A stretch of 64,000 bases of DNA from Solirubrobacter pauli (GCF_003633755.1 NZ_RBIL01000002.1:1426001-1490000), one strand, 5' to 3'. Numbered from the stretch's first letter, positions 7,934-16,805 are shown. Numbers and translations: made by a program. Notes: generated by a model from the letters alone, not told the origin.

Positions 7934-10885
7934 ATGCGTGGATTGACACTCGCACTCGCAGGGCTCTTGTTGTTCGCGGCACCCGCCGCCGCTGATCCGG
8001 CCGCGACCGGGCCGTCCGGGACCCAAGCGTTCGGAGACGCGCAGATCAACACCGCGACCGCGCCCGCCAGCCGCTCGTGGCTGGTCCGCAACACCGGGAC
8101 CGACCCCGTGTGGGTCGTGTCGAGCGCGTTGTCGGCGCCGGACGGCGACCAGTTCACGCTGTCGGGCACGTGCGTCGAGCGGGGGCCGGAGAACCCGTTG
8201 GCGGCGAACGAGACGTGCACGGTGGTCGTCGCCTTCCAGCCGCGGTCGACGGGCCTGAAGACGACGACGCTCACGACCATTACCAACGGCCCGACGTTCA
8301 CGACCGGCGCGATCACCGGCACCGGTCGCCACCTGGTGGCGGAGACGCCCGTCGACTTCGGCGGCCAGCGGGTGGGGACGCCGTCCGCGAAGCGGGTTGT
8401 GCGCATCACCAACGCGGGCGACGAGGCGTACCCGCTCGGCGCGGTCGCGAGCTCGGTCAACCAGTTCGTCAAGGGCGCCGACGGCTGCGGAGGCACTACG
8501 CTGGCCGCGGGCGCGTCCTGCGACGTGGAGGTCGGGTTCGTGCCGAGCACCGCGGGCGCGAAGAGCGGGTTCGTGACGATCGCCGGCCACAAGCCGCATC
8601 TGGTCGCGCTGGCGGGGGAGGGCACCGAGCCGGTGGGCGCGATCTCCCCCGTGAGCGCGGACGTGGCCGGCGGGCAGACGTTCAAGGTTCGCAACACGGG
8701 CAACGAGGGCCTCGTGCTCGGCACGGCGCGCTTCTCCGCGGCGGGTTTCGCCGTGAGCGCCGACGGCTGCTCGGGCCGGACGGTCGCTCCGGGCGCGAGC
8801 TGCTCGCTGACGGCGGGGTTGACGGCCGGCGATCCCGGCTGGCGGACCGCGCAGCTCGAGCTGCCGGTGGTCGGCGGCGCGGGTCCGGTGATCGCACGGG
8901 TCAGCGGTCGGGTCGGCTTCGGTGGGCTCGACGCGGACCCGTACGGAACGTCCGCGCTGGCGCGCCAGCCGCTCGCGCGCCTCACGGGTGACGGCGGCGA
9001 CAACCTCGGCGCGGCGCTGGCCGGCGGCTGCGACCTCAACGGCGACGGATTCGACGACGTCATCACCGGCGCCTCCCTGTGGTCGGTCTCGCCGGCGGAG
9101 CAGTCGTGGGAGGGCGCGACCTACGTGACCTTCGGCGGCTCGCGGTTCGGCAGCACGGACCTCGCCGCGACCGAGGCCGGGAGCACGATCCGGATCGAGG
9201 GCGAGAAGGCGCGGGCGCAGACGGGCACGAGCGCGGCGTGCGCCGGGGACGTGAACGGCGACGGGATCGACGACCTCGCGATCGGCGCCTGGGCGTACGA
9301 GTACGCGGGACGGCCCGCGGGCACGGCCGCGCCGCGCGGCGCGGCCTACGTCGTGTTCGGCGCGCGCGACCTGGCCTCCGCCGGGCCGCTGGACCTCGGG
9401 CTGCTCGGGGCGCGTGGGTATCGGATCGTCGCCCCGAACGCGTTCGAGTACGACCACCTCGGATACGTGGTGACCGGCGTCGGTGACCTCGATGGAGACG
9501 GCCGCGGCGAGCTCGCGCTGATGGCGAACACCGCCGACAGCTCCGACACGACGCCGGCGCGCACCAGCAACGGGCGCATCTACGTCGTGCGCGGGCAGGC
9601 GGGCACCGGGACGGTCGACGTCTCCAGCGGCGCGCTGCTGACGCTCGTCGGCGTCACGCCCGGCCAGCTGTCCGCGGTGGCCCGCGCGGGCGATCTCAAC
9701 GGCGACGGCGTGGACGACCTGGTCGTCGGCGCGTACACGGCGGTCGCCTTCGGGCGCTCGACCGCCAGCGGCCGCGCGTTCGCGGTCAGCGGCACCAAGC
9801 GCGGCGTGGTCGACCTCGCGGCCGCCGACGCCTCGCTGTTCACGGTCGGCGGCGCGTTCGCCGGCCACCGCCTCGGCATCGGCGCCGCCGGTGCCGGGGA
9901 CGTGAACGGCGACGGCCGCGACGACCTCCTGCTCGGCGCCGACTCGACCGCCGCGAGCAACAGCGACGCCGCGTACGTGATCTTCGGCGGCGCGACGGGC
10001 GAGCTCGACACCGCCGACCTCGGCAGCCGCGGCTACCGGATCGTCGGCGCTCCCGGCTCCTCGACCGGCTACTCGGTCGCGCCCGCCGGCGACGTCAACC
10101 ACGACGGGCGCGCCGACGCGCTCGTCGGCGGCTACGGCGCGGGTGGCGCCGGCAGCGCGTGGCTCGTGCCCGGCGTCGCCGACGTCACGACGCTCAAGGC
10201 CAACAACGCGGGTGGCGGCTCCGTGATCACCCCGGCCAACTTGGACGACACCACGCGGTACGTCGCGGTCGCCGACCTCGAGCCGCTGACCGGCGCGACG
10301 CTGGGCGAGCGCTTCGGTCGCCAGGTCGCCAACGTCGGTGACGTCGATGGCAACGGCGCGGCCGATCTCGCAGTCGGCGCGGACATGGCCTACCGGCACG
10401 GACGCACCCGCGCGGGCGAGGTCACGGTCGCGCTCGTGCCGGGTGCCGTGCCCGCCGCGCCGACGCCGATCCCCACGCCGGGGCCGACGGCCGAGCCGAC
10501 CGCATCGCCGCAGCCGACCCCGGTCGCGGCCGTCCCGACCCCGACGCCCGCGCCGAAGCCGAAGCCGGCGGCGCTGTCGCTCGCGAAGCGCGCGCTGACG
10601 CCCGACGCCCGCGGCCGCCTGTCCCTGCGCCTGCGCTGCGCCGCGACCGGCTCGTCGTGCGCCGCACGCGTGACCGTCAAGCTCGCGGGCGGCTCCCGCA
10701 CCGTCCGCGTCTCCATGCAGCCCGGCAAGACCACCCGCGTGAGGGTGGCGCTGACGGCGAAGCAGCGCCGCACGCTGCGCCGCCACACCCGCGTGACCGG
10801 CAAGGCCGTCCTGACGCTCACCCAGCCGACGGGCACCACCACGACCCGCACGCTGACCATCACGGTCCGAGGGACGGCCCGATGA
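7934..10885 (+). CDS. Large secreted FG-GAP repeat protein with N-terminal choice-of-anchor/ASPM-type domains
   Basis: A 983-residue exported protein. The signal peptide (MRGLTLALAGLLLFAAPAAA) sets the ATG start, supported by GGAAAGG 5 nt upstream. Residues 30-335 hold three immunoglobulin-like beta domains with paired cysteines and the pattern V-R-N-T-G, as in choice-of-anchor D or ASPM/SPD-2/Hydin domains. Residues 350-835 form a beta-propeller-like array of seven FG-GAP repeats with calcium-loop motifs such as LNGDGFDD and VNGDGRDD. A Pro/Thr/Ala stalk (about 838-885) leads to a basic beta-rich C-terminus. No LPXTG motif is visible. Its likely role is surface binding or adhesion. The following gene overlaps it by 4 nt (ATGA), so the two are co-translated. 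Confidence 0.9.
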   Translation: MRGLTLALAGLLLFAAPAAADPAATGPSGTQAFGDAQINTATAPASRSWLVRNTGTDPVWVVSSALSAPDGDQFTLSGTCVERGPENPLAANETCTVVVAFQPRSTGLKTTTLTTITNGPTFTTGAITGTGRHLVAETPVDFGGQRVGTPSAKRVVRITNAGDEAYPLGAVASSVNQFVKGADGCGGTTLAAGASCDVEVGFVPSTAGAKSGFVTIAGHKPHLVALAGEGTEPVGAISPVSADVAGGQTFKVRNTGNEGLVLGTARFSAAGFAVSADGCSGRTVAPGASCSLTAGLTAGDPGWRTAQLELPVVGGAGPVIARVSGRVGFGGLDADPYGTSALARQPLARLTGDGGDNLGAALAGGCDLNGDGFDDVITGASLWSVSPAEQSWEGATYVTFGGSRFGSTDLAATEAGSTIRIEGEKARAQTGTSAACAGDVNGDGIDDLAIGAWAYEYAGRPAGTAAPRGAAYVVFGARDLASAGPLDLGLLGARGYRIVAPNAFEYDHLGYVVTGVGDLDGDGRGELALMANTADSSDTTPARTSNGRIYVVRGQAGTGTVDVSSGALLTLVGVTPGQLSAVARAGDLNGDGVDDLVVGAYTAVAFGRSTASGRAFAVSGTKRGVVDLAAADASLFTVGGAFAGHRLGIGAAGAGDVNGDGRDDLLLGADSTAASNSDAAYVIFGGATGELDTADLGSRGYRIVGAPGSSTGYSVAPAGDVNHDGRADALVGGYGAGGAGSAWLVPGVADVTTLKANNAGGGSVITPANLDDTTRYVAVADLEPLTGATLGERFGRQVANVGDVDGNGAADLAVGADMAYRHGRTRAGEVTVALVPGAVPAAPTPIPTPGPTAEPTASPQPTPVAAVPTPTPAPKPKPAALSLAKRALTPDARGRLSLRLRCAATGSSCAARVTVKLAGGSRTVRVSMQPGKTTRVRVALTAKQRRTLRRHTRVTGKAVLTLTQPTGTTTTRTLTITVRGTAR

Positions 10886-12669
10886 CGCGCCGTGAGGCCG
10901 CGCGCGGCACGGCTCGCGGCGCGGGCACGGCAGGCGGCGCTCGCTCGACGGGCGGCGACGGCCCGACGCGCCGGGGCGGCCGGGCGCGCGCGGGCGTGGC
11001 CGCGCTCGTCGCGCTCGGCCTCGTCGGCATGAACGTGCCCGGCGCCTCGGCCGCCACGGGTACGTGCCGGACGACGACGGTCGCGGCGACCGTCGGCGCG
11101 CCGGTCACGCTCAAGCTCGACTGCCGCGTGGGGCGGCGCGACGTGGTGGTCGGCAGCCGCGGGCGGGCGCGGACGACGATCGTCGTCAAGCCCGCGCGGG
11201 GACGGCTCGGCGTGCTCGCGATACGAACCGGTCGCGTGGTGTACACGGCGCGGGCGGCCGGGCGTGATGTCGTCCGCTACCGGGTTCGGACGCGGGCGGG
11301 GCGCACGTATCGGGGCGCGATCGTGCTGCGCGTCGCCCGCCCGGGCGTGCCCGGGCCGGCCCCCGCGCCCGTCGCGACGCCGGGGCCCGCGCCCGCGCCC
11401 GCGCCGGTGACGCTGCCCGCCGCAACGCCGACCGCGACGCCCACACCCACGCCCGTCCCGGGCGACGGGCTGCCCGCGCCGTTGCCGCCGGCGCCCGCCT
11501 CGGTCGCGTCGAGCACGCGTGCCTGGGTCCCCGCAGCGGCCGACACATGCCCTGCGGCCGTGCACGATCGCTACTCGGTGATCGGCCCCGACGGGCGGCG
11601 CTATCCGACCTGGCATCCGCCGACCACGATCGACCCGGCGACACGACGCTCGTGCACGTTCGGGCACGAGCACGGCGACGACCCGTCGACGTCGGACCTC
11701 TACCGCTGGGTCACGGAGCATCTCGCCGCGACGGGGCAGGAGGCGTACGCGGGCCTGCCGTTCGGGCACGCGACGGAGGCACTGGACGCGTTCGCCGCCG
11801 CCAACCCGGGGACGGCGAAGCGCAGCGAGGACCACGTGGGCTACAAGGTGACGGTCGCGAACGACGTCGCGCTGCTCGGCACCGACGGCGCGGCGCTCGG
11901 GACGACGTGCGACTACCTCACGTCCGTGCACCAGGGCAGCCACTCGCCCGACGCGTTGTCCAACAACGCGCACGAGCTCGTCTACGCGGTGCGCTGCAGC
12001 GACGGCACGGAGCTGATCTCCACCACGGTCTCGCGCTTCGGCGCGCCCGGCGTCTATGAGCGCGGCTGCGAGCCCGAGACGCGCATCACCACGATCGACA
12101 ACGGCTACCCGGCGGGCGCGGGAGCGCGGCTGATCCCGGACCGCGAGTGCGTCGAGCGCAACGTCCTCGTCCCGGCCGGACGCACCACGTCGGTGTGGGC
12201 GCTGTACGAGAAGTGGACGTCGGTGAACGCGCTCGAGCTGCCCGGGGGCGTGCCGCTCGCCCGCTACGAGACGAGCTTCGGGGTCTTCAACCCGAGCCGC
12301 TATGCGGGCCCGAACACGACGATCGGCCGAACCCTGCCGCTGTGCTGGGAGACCGCCGCGGACGGCGACCGGGCCAACGGCGTCGACTGCGCGTCGGCCA
12401 TCACCGGCACGCCGTTCGACGACGCCCGCTCACCGTTCGACGGCACCCGCCGTGACGTCTACCTCGCCGGCACCACGGTGCAGAACCCGGGGACCACGCG
12501 CCGCTGGTGGACCGACCCGTACGGCCGCAACGCCTCACCGACCCCGTTCCCCGGCGGCGTATGCCAGCTCGTCTCCGCCTCCGGCACGCCCGGCCAGACC
12601 GATGCCCGGATCCAGGTCTTCGGGCGCAATCGCAGCTACGACGCGGCGGGCGTTCACGCGCCGAACTAG
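10882..12669 (+). CDS. Secreted protein of unknown function with Pro/Ala/Thr stalk and Cys-rich C-terminal domain
   Basis: A 595-residue protein whose ATG overlaps the stop of the FG-GAP gene. The N-terminus is unusually long and basic (about 35 Arg/Gly/Ala residues) before a hydrophobic export segment ending near GASAA. Residues 60-155 look like a beta-sandwich, and 157-215 form a Pro/Ala/Thr stalk. From about 220 on comes a compact domain I do not recognise, with CPAAVHDRYSVIGPDG, FGHEHGDDPSTSDLYRW and many Cys, Trp and His. The FGHEHGDD segment could bind a metal, which is only a guess from its composition. The 3' end overlaps the convergent transporter gene by 135 nt. Confidence 0.75.
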   Translation: MTRREAARGTARGAGTAGGARSTGGDGPTRRGGRARAGVAALVALGLVGMNVPGASAATGTCRTTTVAATVGAPVTLKLDCRVGRRDVVVGSRGRARTTIVVKPARGRLGVLAIRTGRVVYTARAAGRDVVRYRVRTRAGRTYRGAIVLRVARPGVPGPAPAPVATPGPAPAPAPVTLPAATPTATPTPTPVPGDGLPAPLPPAPASVASSTRAWVPAAADTCPAAVHDRYSVIGPDGRRYPTWHPPTTIDPATRRSCTFGHEHGDDPSTSDLYRWVTEHLAATGQEAYAGLPFGHATEALDAFAAANPGTAKRSEDHVGYKVTVANDVALLGTDGAALGTTCDYLTSVHQGSHSPDALSNNAHELVYAVRCSDGTELISTTVSRFGAPGVYERGCEPETRITTIDNGYPAGAGARLIPDRECVERNVLVPAGRTTSVWALYEKWTSVNALELPGGVPLARYETSFGVFNPSRYAGPNTTIGRTLPLCWETAADGDRANGVDCASAITGTPFDDARSPFDGTRRDVYLAGTTVQNPGTTRRWWTDPYGRNASPTPFPGGVCQLVSASGTPGQTDARIQVFGRNRSYDAAGVHAPN

Positions 12670-13506
12670 CGTCCCGGCGAGCCCGACGGTGAAGGACAGC
12701 CCGACGATCACGACGCCGGCCCCGAGCAGCTCGCTCGCGGTCGGCGTCTCGCCCAGGAACAGCCAGGCGGACGCGATCCCGAAGACGGGCACGAGCAGCG
12801 TGAACGGCGCCACGGTGCTCGCGGGGTGCTGGCGAAGCAGCCAGACCCAGGCGCCGAAGCCGCCGAGCGTGGAGAGGATCACGACGTAGGCGAGCGCGGC
12901 GACGCCGGACGCGTCCATCGAGACCACCTCGCCGCGCTCGAAGATCGCCGACAGCGAGAACAGCGGGATCGGCGGGACGAGGCTCGACCAGACGAGCAGG
13001 CCGAGCGGGCTGGGGGAAGCGGCCTTGCGCGCCGCGACGTTGCCGAGCCCCCACGAGCACGCCGCGCCGATCGTCAGCAGGATCGCGCCGAGCGGGATGT
13101 GCGCGCCGCGCCCGGCCGCGATGATCGCGATCCCGGCGAACGCGATCGCGGCCCCGAGCAGCTGCGTCCGGCGCGGCCGCTCGCCGATCAGCAGCACCGC
13201 GAACCCGATCGTGAACGCGGCCTGCAGCTGCAGGACGAGCGAGGCGAGCCCGGCGGGCATGCCCTCGTGCAGGCCGAGCGTGACGAGGCCGTGGTGGCCG
13301 GCGGACATGAACAGCCCAACTGCGATCACGGCCTTGACGCCGACGCCCGGCCGCGGCACGAACGGGATCAGCAGCGCGACCAGCGAGAACCGCAGGGCGG
13401 TGAAGAGGAGGGGAGGGAAGGACTCGAGGCCGACGTGCAGGACGACGAAGTTCACGCCCCAGGTCAGCGCGACAAGGACGGCGATGGCGACATGGCGGCG
13501 GGGCAT
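12535..13506 (-). CDS. EamA/DMT-family drug-metabolite transporter
   Basis: A 323-residue inner-membrane protein with two five-helix halves typical of EamA exporters, each starting with a small-residue-rich helix (ALTWGVNFVVLHVGLESFPP; ACSWGLGNVAARKA). The ATG at 13506 (MPRRHVAIAVLVAL) starts just before helix 1. The last 43 residues lie outside the fold and are encoded opposite the 3' end of the secreted-protein gene, an overlap of 135 nt. It is divergent from a LysR regulator across a 72-nt gap, the usual sign that the regulator controls the exporter. The substrate is unknown; relatives export amino acids or related metabolites. Confidence 0.9.
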   Translation of the reverse strand: MPRRHVAIAVLVALTWGVNFVVLHVGLESFPPLLFTALRFSLVALLIPFVPRPGVGVKAVIAVGLFMSAGHHGLVTLGLHEGMPAGLASLVLQLQAAFTIGFAVLLIGERPRRTQLLGAAIAFAGIAIIAAGRGAHIPLGAILLTIGAACSWGLGNVAARKAASPSPLGLLVWSSLVPPIPLFSLSAIFERGEVVSMDASGVAALAYVVILSTLGGFGAWVWLLRQHPASTVAPFTLLVPVFGIASAWLFLGETPTASELLGAGVVIVGLSFTVGLAGTLVRRVNARRVVAAIAPEDLDPGIGLAGRAGGGDELAYAAGERGR

Positions 13507-13549
13507 GCGGCAGACGTTGACGGCCAGAAACGACAAGAGCGAGTGGACT

Positions 13550-13561
13550 TTCTGAACAGAA
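13550..13561. promoter_or_regulatory. Perfect 12-bp palindrome between divergent EamA and LysR genes
   Basis: TTCTGAACAGAA is an exact inverted repeat (5-2-5), 17 nt before the LysR start and 43 nt before the EamA start. LysR proteins usually bind dyads between divergent genes, so this is the best operator candidate here. Confidence 0.45.
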
Positions 13562-13578
13562 CCCGTAAGATCGCCTTG

Positions 13579-14475
13579 ATGGTCGATCTGCGAAAGCTCC
13601 GTGCGTTGCGCGCCGTCGCCGACCACGGCACGCTCGCGAAGGCCGCCGACGCGCTGCACTTGACGTCAAGTGCCGTCTCCCAGCAGCTCGCGGCACTCGA
13701 ACGCGAGATCGGGCACGCCGTGCTGGAGCCGAACGGCCGCACGGTGCGCCTCACGGGCGCCGCGCACGTGCTGCTCAGCCACGCCGACTCGCTGTTCGCG
13801 CAGGTCGAGCGGATGGAGGGCGAGCTGGCGGCCCAGGACGCGACGCCGCGCGGCGAGGTCCGCGTGAGCGGCTTCCCGACCGCGCTCGCCAGCCTGCTCG
13901 CGCCGGCCGTCGCGCCGCTCCGCGCCGCCGCTCCGGAGGTCCGCATCTCCGTCCGCGAGGCCGAGACGGACGAGTCGATGCTGCTGCTGGTCAACCGCGA
14001 GGTCGACGTGATCTTGAGCATGGAATGCCGCTCGGCGCCACGCCACGACGACCCGCGCTTCCACCGCGAGGAGCTCACCGGCGACATCCTCGACGCCGTC
14101 CTTCCGGACGCCCATCCGCTCGCCGGAGAGGCGCGGCTGGACCTGGCCGCCCTGCGCGACGAGACCTGGATCGCGCCCCCGGTCGGGTGGTCGTGCGACG
14201 AGGTGTTCATGGCGGGCTGCCAGCGCGCGGGCTTCACGCCCCGGATCGCCCACCGCTCCGGCGACTGGCAGGCCGTGATGCGGCTCGTCGCGGCGGAGCT
14301 GGGCGTGTCGCTCGTCCCGCGCCTCGGCCACGGCGGCACGCCGCCGGGTGTCACCATCATCCCCTTGACCGGAGATCCGCCCAAGCGCCACGTGTTCGCC
14401 GCCTGCCGTGGCGGCGCGGAGTCCAACCCCGCCGTCCGCGCCGTGCTCGACGCGGTCGTCCAGGCCGCCGCGTGA
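13579..14475 (+). CDS. LysR-family transcriptional regulator
   Basis: A 298-residue protein. Residues 2-60 are the winged helix-turn-helix (LRKLRALRAVADHGTLAKAA, HLTSSAVSQQLAALEREIG). Residues 88-295 form the two-lobed periplasmic-binding-protein-like effector domain. It is divergent from an EamA exporter and probably controls it, as in ArgP/LysG-LysE-like pairs; this is inference from position. The next gene starts inside its stop codon (GTGA overlap). A second LysR/EamA divergent pair of similar layout occurs at 56,675-58,565. Confidence 0.93.
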   Translation: MVDLRKLRALRAVADHGTLAKAADALHLTSSAVSQQLAALEREIGHAVLEPNGRTVRLTGAAHVLLSHADSLFAQVERMEGELAAQDATPRGEVRVSGFPTALASLLAPAVAPLRAAAPEVRISVREAETDESMLLLVNREVDVILSMECRSAPRHDDPRFHREELTGDILDAVLPDAHPLAGEARLDLAALRDETWIAPPVGWSCDEVFMAGCQRAGFTPRIAHRSGDWQAVMRLVAAELGVSLVPRLGHGGTPPGVTIIPLTGDPPKRHVFAACRGGAESNPAVRAVLDAVVQAAA

Positions 14476-15677
14476 GCGGCTTCGTCATCTTCGACCTGGA
14501 CGGCGTCCTGGTCGACTCCGAGCAGGTGTGGGACCAGTCGCGCAAGGACGTCGTGGCCGCCCACGGCAGGCAGTGGACCGACAGCGCCACCACGGACATG
14601 CTCGGCATGAGCTCGAAGGAGTGGCCGGTCTACCTGATCGAGCAGCTCGGCGTGCCGCTGAGCGTCGACGAGATCAACGAGGCCGTGGTGGCCGCGATGT
14701 TGCGCGAGTACCACGCGGAGCTGCCGCTGCTGCCGGGCGCCCGTGAGGTGGTCGAGCGTCTGCGCCATCTCCTCACGCTCGGCCTCGCCTCGTCCTCGAA
14801 CCGCCCGATCATCGACGTCGTCCTCAGCGAGATGGGCGTGGCCGCGCACTTCAAGGCCACCGTGTCCTCCGAGGAGGTCGCGCGCGGCAAGCCGGCGCCC
14901 GACGTCTACCTCGAGGCGCTCCGCCGCCTGGACGCCGACACCGCGGTGGCGATCGAGGACTCCGAGGCGGGCATCCGGTCCGCCCACGCGGCGGGGCTCT
15001 ACGTGATCGCCATCCCGAACCCGCACTTCCCGCCCTCCGACGAGGCGCTGGCCCTCGCCGACCAGGTGCTGGAGAACCTCGACGCGGTGACCTACGAGGT
15101 CGTCGCCGTCGGGCTCGAAGCGCGCTACCGCGAGGCGATCGACGTCGGGGACGTCGCGGCCTGGGTCCGCCTCGGCGACCTGCTCGCCAACCTGGACGGG
15201 CGCGAGGACGAGGCCGCGGCCGCGTACCGCACGGCGGTCGAGGCGGATGTCCCCGGCGCGCTGGGCGAGCTGGTGCAGTTCCTGTTCGAGGAGGAGCGCT
15301 TCGACGAGGCCGCGGAGCTGTTCGCCGCGGGCGCCGGGCGTGGCGAGGCCGTCGCGCTGCACGGGCTCGGCGTCGTGCGCGAGCGCCAAGGTGCCGTGGG
15401 CGAGGCGGAGACGCTGCTGCGCCAGGCGATCGATGCGGGCGAGCCGAACGCGCACGCGACGCTGGCGCGCCTGCTGTCCGCGCAGTTCCGCGACGACGAG
15501 GCCGCGCAGCACTTCCGCGCGGGCGCGCGCGCCGGGGACGAGTACTCGCTGATCTGGATCACGCTCCACCTGCGGGACACCGGACGCGGCGACGAGGCCG
15601 AGGCGCTGCTGAGCGAGCTCGTCGCCGCCGGTGTGTTCTCGGGCGACGGGATCGTCGCCCAGCTGCGCGCCGCCTAA
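14472..15677 (+). CDS. HAD-superfamily hydrolase fused to a TPR-like repeat domain
   Basis: A 401-residue two-part protein. Residues 1-205 are a beta-phosphoglucomutase-like HAD phosphatase: DLDGVLVDS (motif I nucleophile and acid Asp, residues 8-16), SSSNRP (motif II), KPAPDVYLEAL (motif III Lys) and IEDSEAGIRSA (motif IV). Residues 215-400 are Ala/Glu-rich helical pairs resembling TPR or Sel1 repeats (GDLLANLDGREDEAAAAYRTA, GLGVVRERQGAVGEAETLL). The frame runs through both parts without a stop, so this is a natural fusion. It starts with GTG overlapping the LysR stop, so it is probably co-expressed with LysR. The substrate and the binding partner of the repeats are unknown. Confidence 0.88.
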   Translation: MSGFVIFDLDGVLVDSEQVWDQSRKDVVAAHGRQWTDSATTDMLGMSSKEWPVYLIEQLGVPLSVDEINEAVVAAMLREYHAELPLLPGAREVVERLRHLLTLGLASSSNRPIIDVVLSEMGVAAHFKATVSSEEVARGKPAPDVYLEALRRLDADTAVAIEDSEAGIRSAHAAGLYVIAIPNPHFPPSDEALALADQVLENLDAVTYEVVAVGLEARYREAIDVGDVAAWVRLGDLLANLDGREDEAAAAYRTAVEADVPGALGELVQFLFEEERFDEAAELFAAGAGRGEAVALHGLGVVRERQGAVGEAETLLRQAIDAGEPNAHATLARLLSAQFRDDEAAQHFRAGARAGDEYSLIWITLHLRDTGRGDEAEALLSELVAAGVFSGDGIVAQLRAA

Positions 15678-16009
15678 GCGGCGGCGAACGCGTCGTCGCG
15701 CGTCGTGTGCAGCGTGAAGCGCGACGCGGTGCCGGTGATCTCCAGCAGGCGGCGCACCGGGCCGTCCGGCACGACGACGTGCAGCCGCTTCCCGGACGCC
15801 TCGAGCGACTGGGCGGCGCGGAGGATCGTGCCGAGCGCGCTCGAGTCGATGAAGTCCACCCCTGAGAGGTCGAGGACCACCGCGTCCTGCGGGCCGGCGG
15901 CCGCCATCGCGAAGATCGCGCTCATCTCCGAGGTCGCGCCGAGGTCGAGTTCGCCGCCGGCGACGATCAGGTGGCTGCCGTCGACGGGGTCGTGGTCGAG
16001 GGTGAACAT
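15674..16009 (-). CDS. STAS-domain anti-sigma factor antagonist
   Basis: A 111-residue single STAS domain of the SpoIIAA/RsbV type: GGELDLGATSEM at the start, DLSGVDFIDSSALGTIL in the middle (about 48-64, with the serine that anti-sigma kinases phosphorylate), and GPVRRLLEITG near the end. In the family, the unphosphorylated form binds an anti-sigma kinase and frees a sigma factor. The ATG at 16009 is preferred over an upstream TTG because an AGG-rich segment lies about 10 nt before it. No RsbW-type kinase is adjacent; the only stand-alone ATPase-like protein in the window is at 56,362. It ends in a 4-nt convergent overlap with the HAD-TPR gene. Confidence 0.9.
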   Translation of the reverse strand: MFTLDHDPVDGSHLIVAGGELDLGATSEMSAIFAMAAAGPQDAVVLDLSGVDFIDSSALGTILRAAQSLEASGKRLHVVVPDGPVRRLLEITGTASRFTLHTTRDDAFAAA

Positions 16010-16024
16010 GGTTCGCAACCTACC

Positions 16025-16636
16025 TCAGCTTCGGCCTTGCATGCTCCGGAACAGGCCCGGGAGCTTGATCACGGCGGTCGGTATGTCACGCCGCGAACGG
16101 TGAAGGGCCTCGCGGAGCGCCGTCGCGGCGTCCTGACCGTGGATCGGCGCGCCGTGCCCGACGAGCAGATGCTCGGGCGCCAAGTCCTTCAGCGGTCCCG
16201 CCGGTGGGACGGCGCGGCGGACCATGTGCACGCCGGCCGGCCCGTGCCCGACCGCGTAGTGCGGCGCGGTGCCGATCGACTCCGCGACGACGAGCCCGCG
16301 CTTGGCCGGCCACCACAGCGCACGCTCCTTCCACACGAGCAGGTCGAGGCTGACCACGTCGAACGGCGCGTCGGGCACCTCCGTGGGCAGCGAGAAGAAC
16401 GGGGCGGCGAGCCGGTCGGCGATCGCCTTCCCGTCGCGCCCGTGGGCGACGAACAGCTGCAGCACGCCCGCGACCGCGCCCAGCGCGGTCGCGCGCTCGA
16501 GCGCCTCCGCGTCGTCGAACGGGTCCACGAGCCAGACGCGGCCGTCGTCGACGAGCGCGTGCGAGGCGCGTTGCAGCGCATCGTCGTCGACCCAGGTCAA
16601 CCCGAGTGGATGTTCGGCCAGCTCCCTCACGCTCAT
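16025..16636 (-). CDS. Metallo-beta-lactamase-fold-like protein with degenerate metal site
   Basis: A 203-residue soluble protein. The order of elements resembles the MBL fold: an early strand with LVDPFDD, then VLQLFVAHGRDGK where the HxHxDH motif should be, a strand with ALWWPAKRGLVVAESIG, and a C-terminal LLVGHGAPIHG as in glyoxalase-II-like relatives. The HxHxDH ligands are mostly missing (only one His and one Asp remain), so metal binding and hydrolase activity are doubtful. The ATG at 16636 starts at MSVRELAEHPLGL. The gene is divergent from the ABC-F gene across a 172-nt structured region. Confidence 0.65.
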   Translation of the reverse strand: MSVRELAEHPLGLTWVDDDALQRASHALVDDGRVWLVDPFDDAEALERATALGAVAGVLQLFVAHGRDGKAIADRLAAPFFSLPTEVPDAPFDVVSLDLLVWKERALWWPAKRGLVVAESIGTAPHYAVGHGPAGVHMVRRAVPPAGPLKDLAPEHLLVGHGAPIHGQDAATALREALHRSRRDIPTAVIKLPGLFRSMQGRS

Positions 16637-16670
16637 TGGCGAAAGGCCCTACCCTGTGCCTTGGTGAAGT

Positions 16671-16740
16671 AGCCGGCCACCGCACTGATTGTTCCATCCG
16701 ACCCAGCCAATGGGCCGGACGTGCGGTGGCGTAGGCGGCT
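16671..16740 (+). promoter_or_regulatory. Long imperfect hairpin in the 5' leader of the ABC-F gene
   Basis: GCCACCGCAC (16676-16685) is the exact reverse complement of GTGCGGTGGC (16721-16730). The stem extends outward, after a 5-nt bulge, by AGCCG (16671-16675) with CGGCT (16736-16740). Inside it, TCCGACCCA (16697-16705) pairs with TGGGCCGGA (16711-16719) with one mismatch around a GCCAA loop. Leaders of antibiotic-resistance ABC-F genes are often attenuators, so this may be one. It could instead be an operator for the divergent pair. Confidence 0.5.
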
Positions 16741-16785
16741 TCGACCGACCTGTCGTTCGTCCGCGCGCGCCCACCCTGCAGGTCC

Positions 16786-16805
16786 GGTCCTCTTCCGAAA
16801 GGACC
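16786..16805 (+). promoter_or_regulatory. Hairpin hiding the ribosome binding site of the ABC-F gene
   Basis: GGTCCT (16786-16791) pairs with AGGACC (16800-16805), covering the AAGGA Shine-Dalgarno at 16799-16803, 6 nt before the ATG. A second GGTCC copy sits immediately upstream (16781-16785) and could compete for the same GGACC. Translation would need this stem to open. Confidence 0.45.
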
